A stretch of 9,868 nucleotides of DNA. Source: an uncultured Candidatus Altimarinota bacterium (lineage in GTDB: Bacteria; Patescibacteriota; Gracilibacteria; BD1-5; UBA6164). The stretch covers positions 1-9,868 of the forward strand of contig CALLPO010000002.1 of assembly GCA_938015605.1 (NCBI GenBank), in the 5' to 3' direction. Position numbers and translations under genes: made by a program. This document shows positions 7,250 through 9,868 of the stretch, piece after piece. Below the pieces are notes generated by a model. The model ran no database searches. It saw nothing but the letters and a program-made list of their open reading frames with translations, and was not told the origin of the DNA. Each line of letters opens with the position of its first letter. The stretch's first letter is position 1.

Positions 7250-7347
7250 TTATATATATAAATAAACACAATAAAAAATTTTACTTTCAATAAAAGATTA
7301 CTAAAATGGTAATGTTTTAATATTTGTGAATCTGAACAAACAAAATA

Positions 7348-8094
7348 ATGATAAAAATTAAAAAATTAAAAGTCTCAGCATGAGATAAAGAGATACTCAA
7401 ATGAGTAAGTATGGATTTTGAACTTGGGAAAAATTACTGTCTGCTTGGAACAAATTGAAGTGGGAAATCTACTTTGAGCTCGACACTCATGTGAAGCCCT
7501 AAATATAAGGTGACTTGAGGTGATGTTACTATTGATTGAAAAAACCTTTTAGATCTTAATCCTGAAGAGAGAGCAGCTCAATGATTATTTCTTTCTTTTC
7601 AAAATGTTCCTGAAATTGCTTGAATTAGGCTGAGTGAATACTTAAGAACTATTTACAATATTAGTCTAAAGAATGCTTGATCTGATGTAAAAGAACTTTC
7701 ACCATTTATCTTTAAAAGGTTCATTAAAAAATACTTAACTGAGTTAAGTATTGATGAAAAATTTCTAGATAGAGACTTGAATGTTTGATTTAGTGGAGGA
7801 GAGAAGAGAAAAATTGAAATTCTCCAAATGAAACTTATCTGACCAAAGTATATCATTCTTGATGAAATAGATTCTGGACTTGATTTAGATGCTTTTAGAA
7901 AAGTAGCTGAACTCCTCCAATCTATTAGTAATGAAACTAACACTCTTATTATCATTACTCACTACTTCAAGATTCTTGATTACATTCATACTGATGAAGT
8001 TTATGTACTTAAAGATTGAGAGGTAATAAAAAAAGGCTGAAGTAGCCTTGCAAAAGAAATTAGTGAGAATGGTTTTGAGAATTTGTTAGACTAA
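7348..8094 (+). CDS. sufC: Fe-S cluster assembly ATPase SufC
   Basis: Cytoplasmic ABC-type ATPase that drives conformational change in the SufB-containing scaffold during iron-sulfur cluster assembly. The 248-residue product is full length and has every ABC motif: Walker A GTNGSGKST (34-42), Q-loop FLSFQNVPEIAG (Gln85; the 'SFQ.P.EI.G' form is typical of SufC), signature FSGGEKRK (148-155), Walker B YIILDEIDSGLDLDA (168-182, Glu173) and the switch His205 (ITHYFKIL). DEIDSGLD is characteristic of SufC as opposed to other ABC proteins. Thirteen TGA codons read as Gly, one inside the P-loop. No Shine-Dalgarno sequence precedes the ATG. It is the first suf gene; sufB follows after an antisense gene whose stop codon overlaps the sufC stop. 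Confidence 0.97.
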
Positions 8095-8312
8095 AATCTA
8101 AATAATTTCTTCATTTTATCAAAACCAGATTGTTTCGATCTTACTACAGGTCTAGAAGGAATTCCTCCAATTACTTTTTGTACAAAATCCCTAGCACCTT
8201 CTATTATTTCCCCCAAATCCTCTCTTCAGATCATTTCTACAGGAATTCTTTTTCAAACCTGTTCTAAATCAAATTTACTACCAGTAGTACTTGGTTCTCA
8301 ATTTCATCTCAT
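8091..8312 (-). CDS. Small unknown protein, antisense between sufC and sufB
   Basis: A 73-residue frame with four in-frame TGA (Gly) codons, ending at TAG. I do not recognise it. It starts with a Gly/Ser/Thr-rich segment (MRGNGEPSTTGSKFDLEQV), continues with a likely helix (IGREDLGEIIEGARDFVQKV) and ends in a basic tail (RPVVRSKQSGFDKMKKLFRF). There are no membrane segments, signal peptide or cysteines. Support for coding is indirect: it is open for 74 codons in AT-rich DNA, has protein-like composition, and fills almost the whole gap between the two suf genes. Its stop overlaps the sufC stop by four bases (CTAA serves both), and its start lies 50 bases from the sufB start, divergently. Any sufC-sufB read-through transcript would be antisense to it. 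No homologue comes to mind; a non-coding gap is the alternative. Confidence 0.55.
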
Positions 8313-8343
8313 AGGTATCAAATTACTAAATATATAAAGTTAA

Positions 8344-8349
8344 TATAAT
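8344..8349 (+). promoter_or_regulatory. Candidate -10 box for sufB
   Basis: A perfect TATAAT only 13 bases before the sufB ATG, with no clear -35. If used, the mRNA would have a leader of about 7 bases. Read-through from sufC is the alternative source of sufB mRNA. Confidence 0.3.
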
Positions 8350-8362
8350 TAATTTATAACAA

Positions 8363-9769
8363 ATGTCAACTAAAGAGAAAAAATCAACAGTAACTACTTC
8401 ATGAACTTGGGATTTTCAAGATGATGTAAAATATACAAATGAAGCTATTCAAGGGATCAATGAAAAGGTAGTGAGACAAATCTCTCTAGCTAATAATGAA
8501 CCTGAATGGTTACTTGAATCAAGACTTAAGGCTTTGAAAATGTATGAAGAGATGAGTTTGCCTAAATGGGGACCAAGCCTAGATAAATTGGACCTAGACT
8601 ATATTTACTATTATGCAAAACCAGAAGGAGGTTGAGCAAAAAAAACTTGGGATGAAGTTCCTGAGAATATCAAAAATACATTTGATAGACTCTGAATACC
8701 AGAAGCTGAAAAGGCTAGTTTAGCATGAGTTGGAGCACAATACGATAGTGAAGTTGTATACCATAGTTTGAAACAAGAGCTTGTTGATCAAGGAGTAATT
8801 TTTGATGATACTTCTATTGCAGTGAACAAATATCCAGAAATAGTAAAGAAATATTTTGCTAAATCTATTCCACTAAATGATCACAAATTTTCAGCTCTTC
8901 ATTATGCTGTTTGGAGTGGAGGAACATTCTTATATGTTCCTAAGGGAGTAAAAATTGATGAACCTCTTCAATCATATTTCAGAATGAATAAAAAATCAGG
9001 TGGTCAATTTGAACACACTATGATAATTATTGAAGATGATGCTGATGCTCATTATATTGAATGATGCTCTGCTCCTAAATATGATGAGAATTCTCTTCAT
9101 GCTGGATGAGTAGAAATATTTGTCTGAAAAAATGCTCATATGAGATATTCTTCAGTAGAAAACTGGAGTTTAGATACATTTAATCTCAATACAAAAAGAG
9201 CAATAGTCTGAGAATCAGGATATATGGAGTGGGTTGGTTGAAACCTATGAAGTAATACAACAATGTTGTATCCTTGTAGTGTTCTACTATGAGATAACTC
9301 CAAAGCAGATCATTTATGAATTGCACTCGCTTCTGAAGGTCAAAATCAAGATACATGAGCAAAAGTTATTCATATAGGAAAAAATACAGCGAGTAATATC
9401 CTGAGTAAGTCTATTTCTAAGTGAAACTGAATTTCTACTTATAGAGGTTTAGTAGACATTAAAAAAACAGCAGATAATGCTGTTTGTAAGGTAGATTGTG
9501 ATGGACTTCTCATTGATAAAACTTCAGCTAGTAATGCTATTCCTGATATCAGGGTAGCAAACTCATCAGCTGTTATGGCTCATGAAGCCAGTGCTGGGAA
9601 GATTAATGAAGATGATTTGTTTTATCTTCAGTCTAGGTGAATCTGAGAGGATGAAGCAAAAGCCATGATCGTTAACGGTTTTGTTTCACCAATTATGAAG
9701 GAGTTACCTCTTGAGTATGCTAGTGAAATGAATGTGTTGATTGCTATGGAGATGGAGGGGGGGATATAA
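8363..9769 (+). CDS. sufB: Fe-S cluster assembly scaffold protein SufB
   Basis: Scaffold on which nascent iron-sulfur clusters are built, working with the SufC ATPase. The 468-residue product is normal length for SufB. Family signatures in order are EWLLESRLKALKMYEEM near the N-terminus, YAVWSGGTFLYVPKGVKI, QFEHTMIIIEDDADAHYIEG, YSSVENWSLDTFNLNTKRA, TTMLYPCSVLLGDNSKADH, TGAKVIHIGKNTASNILSK, STYRGLV, then VDCDGLLID with the conserved Cys379, and MAHEASAGKINEDDLFYLQS with His407 and Glu408. The conserved Cys and the HEAS motif, needed for cluster assembly, make it SufB rather than SufD. About 17 TGA codons fall on glycines. It ends at TAA after a GGGGGGG run. It is followed by a terminator pointing the other way, so no further + strand gene is evident in the last 99 bases. 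Confidence 0.97.
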
Positions 9770-9779
9770 ATTAAACAAG

Positions 9780-9800
9780 AAAAAAGACCTCTTCAGGTCT
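9780..9800 (-). terminator. Minus-strand intrinsic terminator facing sufB
   Basis: On the minus strand AGACCT-GAAG-AGGTCT forms a 6-bp stem with a tetraloop, followed at once by a T tract (the A run at 9780-9785). On the + strand the hairpin is followed by GTAAGCC, so it is a poor terminator for sufB. It implies a transcript arriving from beyond the right edge. Confidence 0.65.
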
Positions 9801-9868
9801 GTAAGCCTGTAATATAAACAGTTGCCAAAATGTATGGAACTAATATACAGACATTTACTTGAAATAAT
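9801..9868. other. Right-edge stretch, no gene identified
   Basis: 68 bases upstream (on the minus strand) of the terminator at 9780-9800. Two minus-strand frames are open here, but neither gives a recognisable protein end. It may be the 3' untranslated end or the last part of a gene or small RNA lying mostly outside the window. Confidence 0.4.

Larger units (their letters stand above)
7030..7347. other. Divergent intergenic control region between rsmH and sufC
   Basis: 318 bases without a plausible gene. It holds the rsmH promoter, a -10 for sufC, an inverted pair of near-identical 22-bp sites, and an A/T-only run at 7244-7264. No tRNA, riboswitch or other structured RNA could be recognised. 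The stretch from 7265 to 7347 is the untranslated leader of sufC, in which I see no feature. Confidence 0.7.

Noticed and set aside
7244..7264. A/T-only run as a tandem repeat or origin element
   Set aside because: It is short and explained by a -10 box in AT-rich DNA; no DnaA boxes or clustered repeats were seen.
7653..7955. Minus-strand frame inside sufC
   Set aside because: Antisense to the SufC signature and Walker B region.
672..9769. Many frames broken by TGA, suggesting pseudogenes or frameshifts
   Set aside because: All breaks are TGA at glycine positions of intact families; no frame change or TAA/TAG interruption is needed.
672..9769. TGA read as tryptophan (code 4, mycoplasma-like)
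   Set aside because: TGA falls in glycine motifs such as the GdhA GGGKGG and SufC P-loop, and TGG is used for Trp.

Overview
The window is AT-rich and reads sensibly only if UGA is sense. Every long gene is broken by in-frame TGA under the standard code. Read as glycine (translation table 25), about 125 TGA codons fall where the families have glycine, and all eleven genes that end in the window stop at TAA or TAG. This points to a Candidate Phyla Radiation bacterium of the Gracilibacteria (BD1-5) / Absconditabacteria (SR1) type. The sequence alone does not separate the two.

Layout. 1-492 (-): a type IV prepilin peptidase running off the left edge. 672-1934 (+): glutamate dehydrogenase, with a good promoter and a Fur-like dyad in its leader, closed by a terminator. 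2005-4727 (+): an acidic lipoprotein, a short DNA polymerase III delta' subunit and a long prepilin-like protein with NHL-like (beta-propeller) repeats. 4707-5629 (-): recR followed by a small coiled-coil protein, whose 3' end overlaps the prepilin gene inside a shared bidirectional terminator. 5703-7029 (-): rsmH (mraW) and an FtsL-like division protein, ending in a terminator. 7030-7347: divergent control region carrying an almost perfect inverted pair of 22-bp sites, one near each gene start. 7348-9769 (+): sufC and sufB, separated by a small unknown gene on the opposite strand. 9770-9868: a terminator facing leftwards, implying a minus-strand transcript entering from the right.

Functional themes are surface appendages (prepilin peptidase plus an unusual prepilin), DNA replication and repair (delta', RecR), ribosome maturation and cell division (RsmH, FtsL), iron-sulfur cluster assembly (SufC, SufB) and amino-acid/nitrogen metabolism (GdhA). 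I see no mobile element, CRISPR array, tRNA or rRNA. The most interesting parts are the NHL-like prepilin, the paired operator between rsmH and sufC, the shared coding/terminator overlap, and the antisense gene inside the suf locus.
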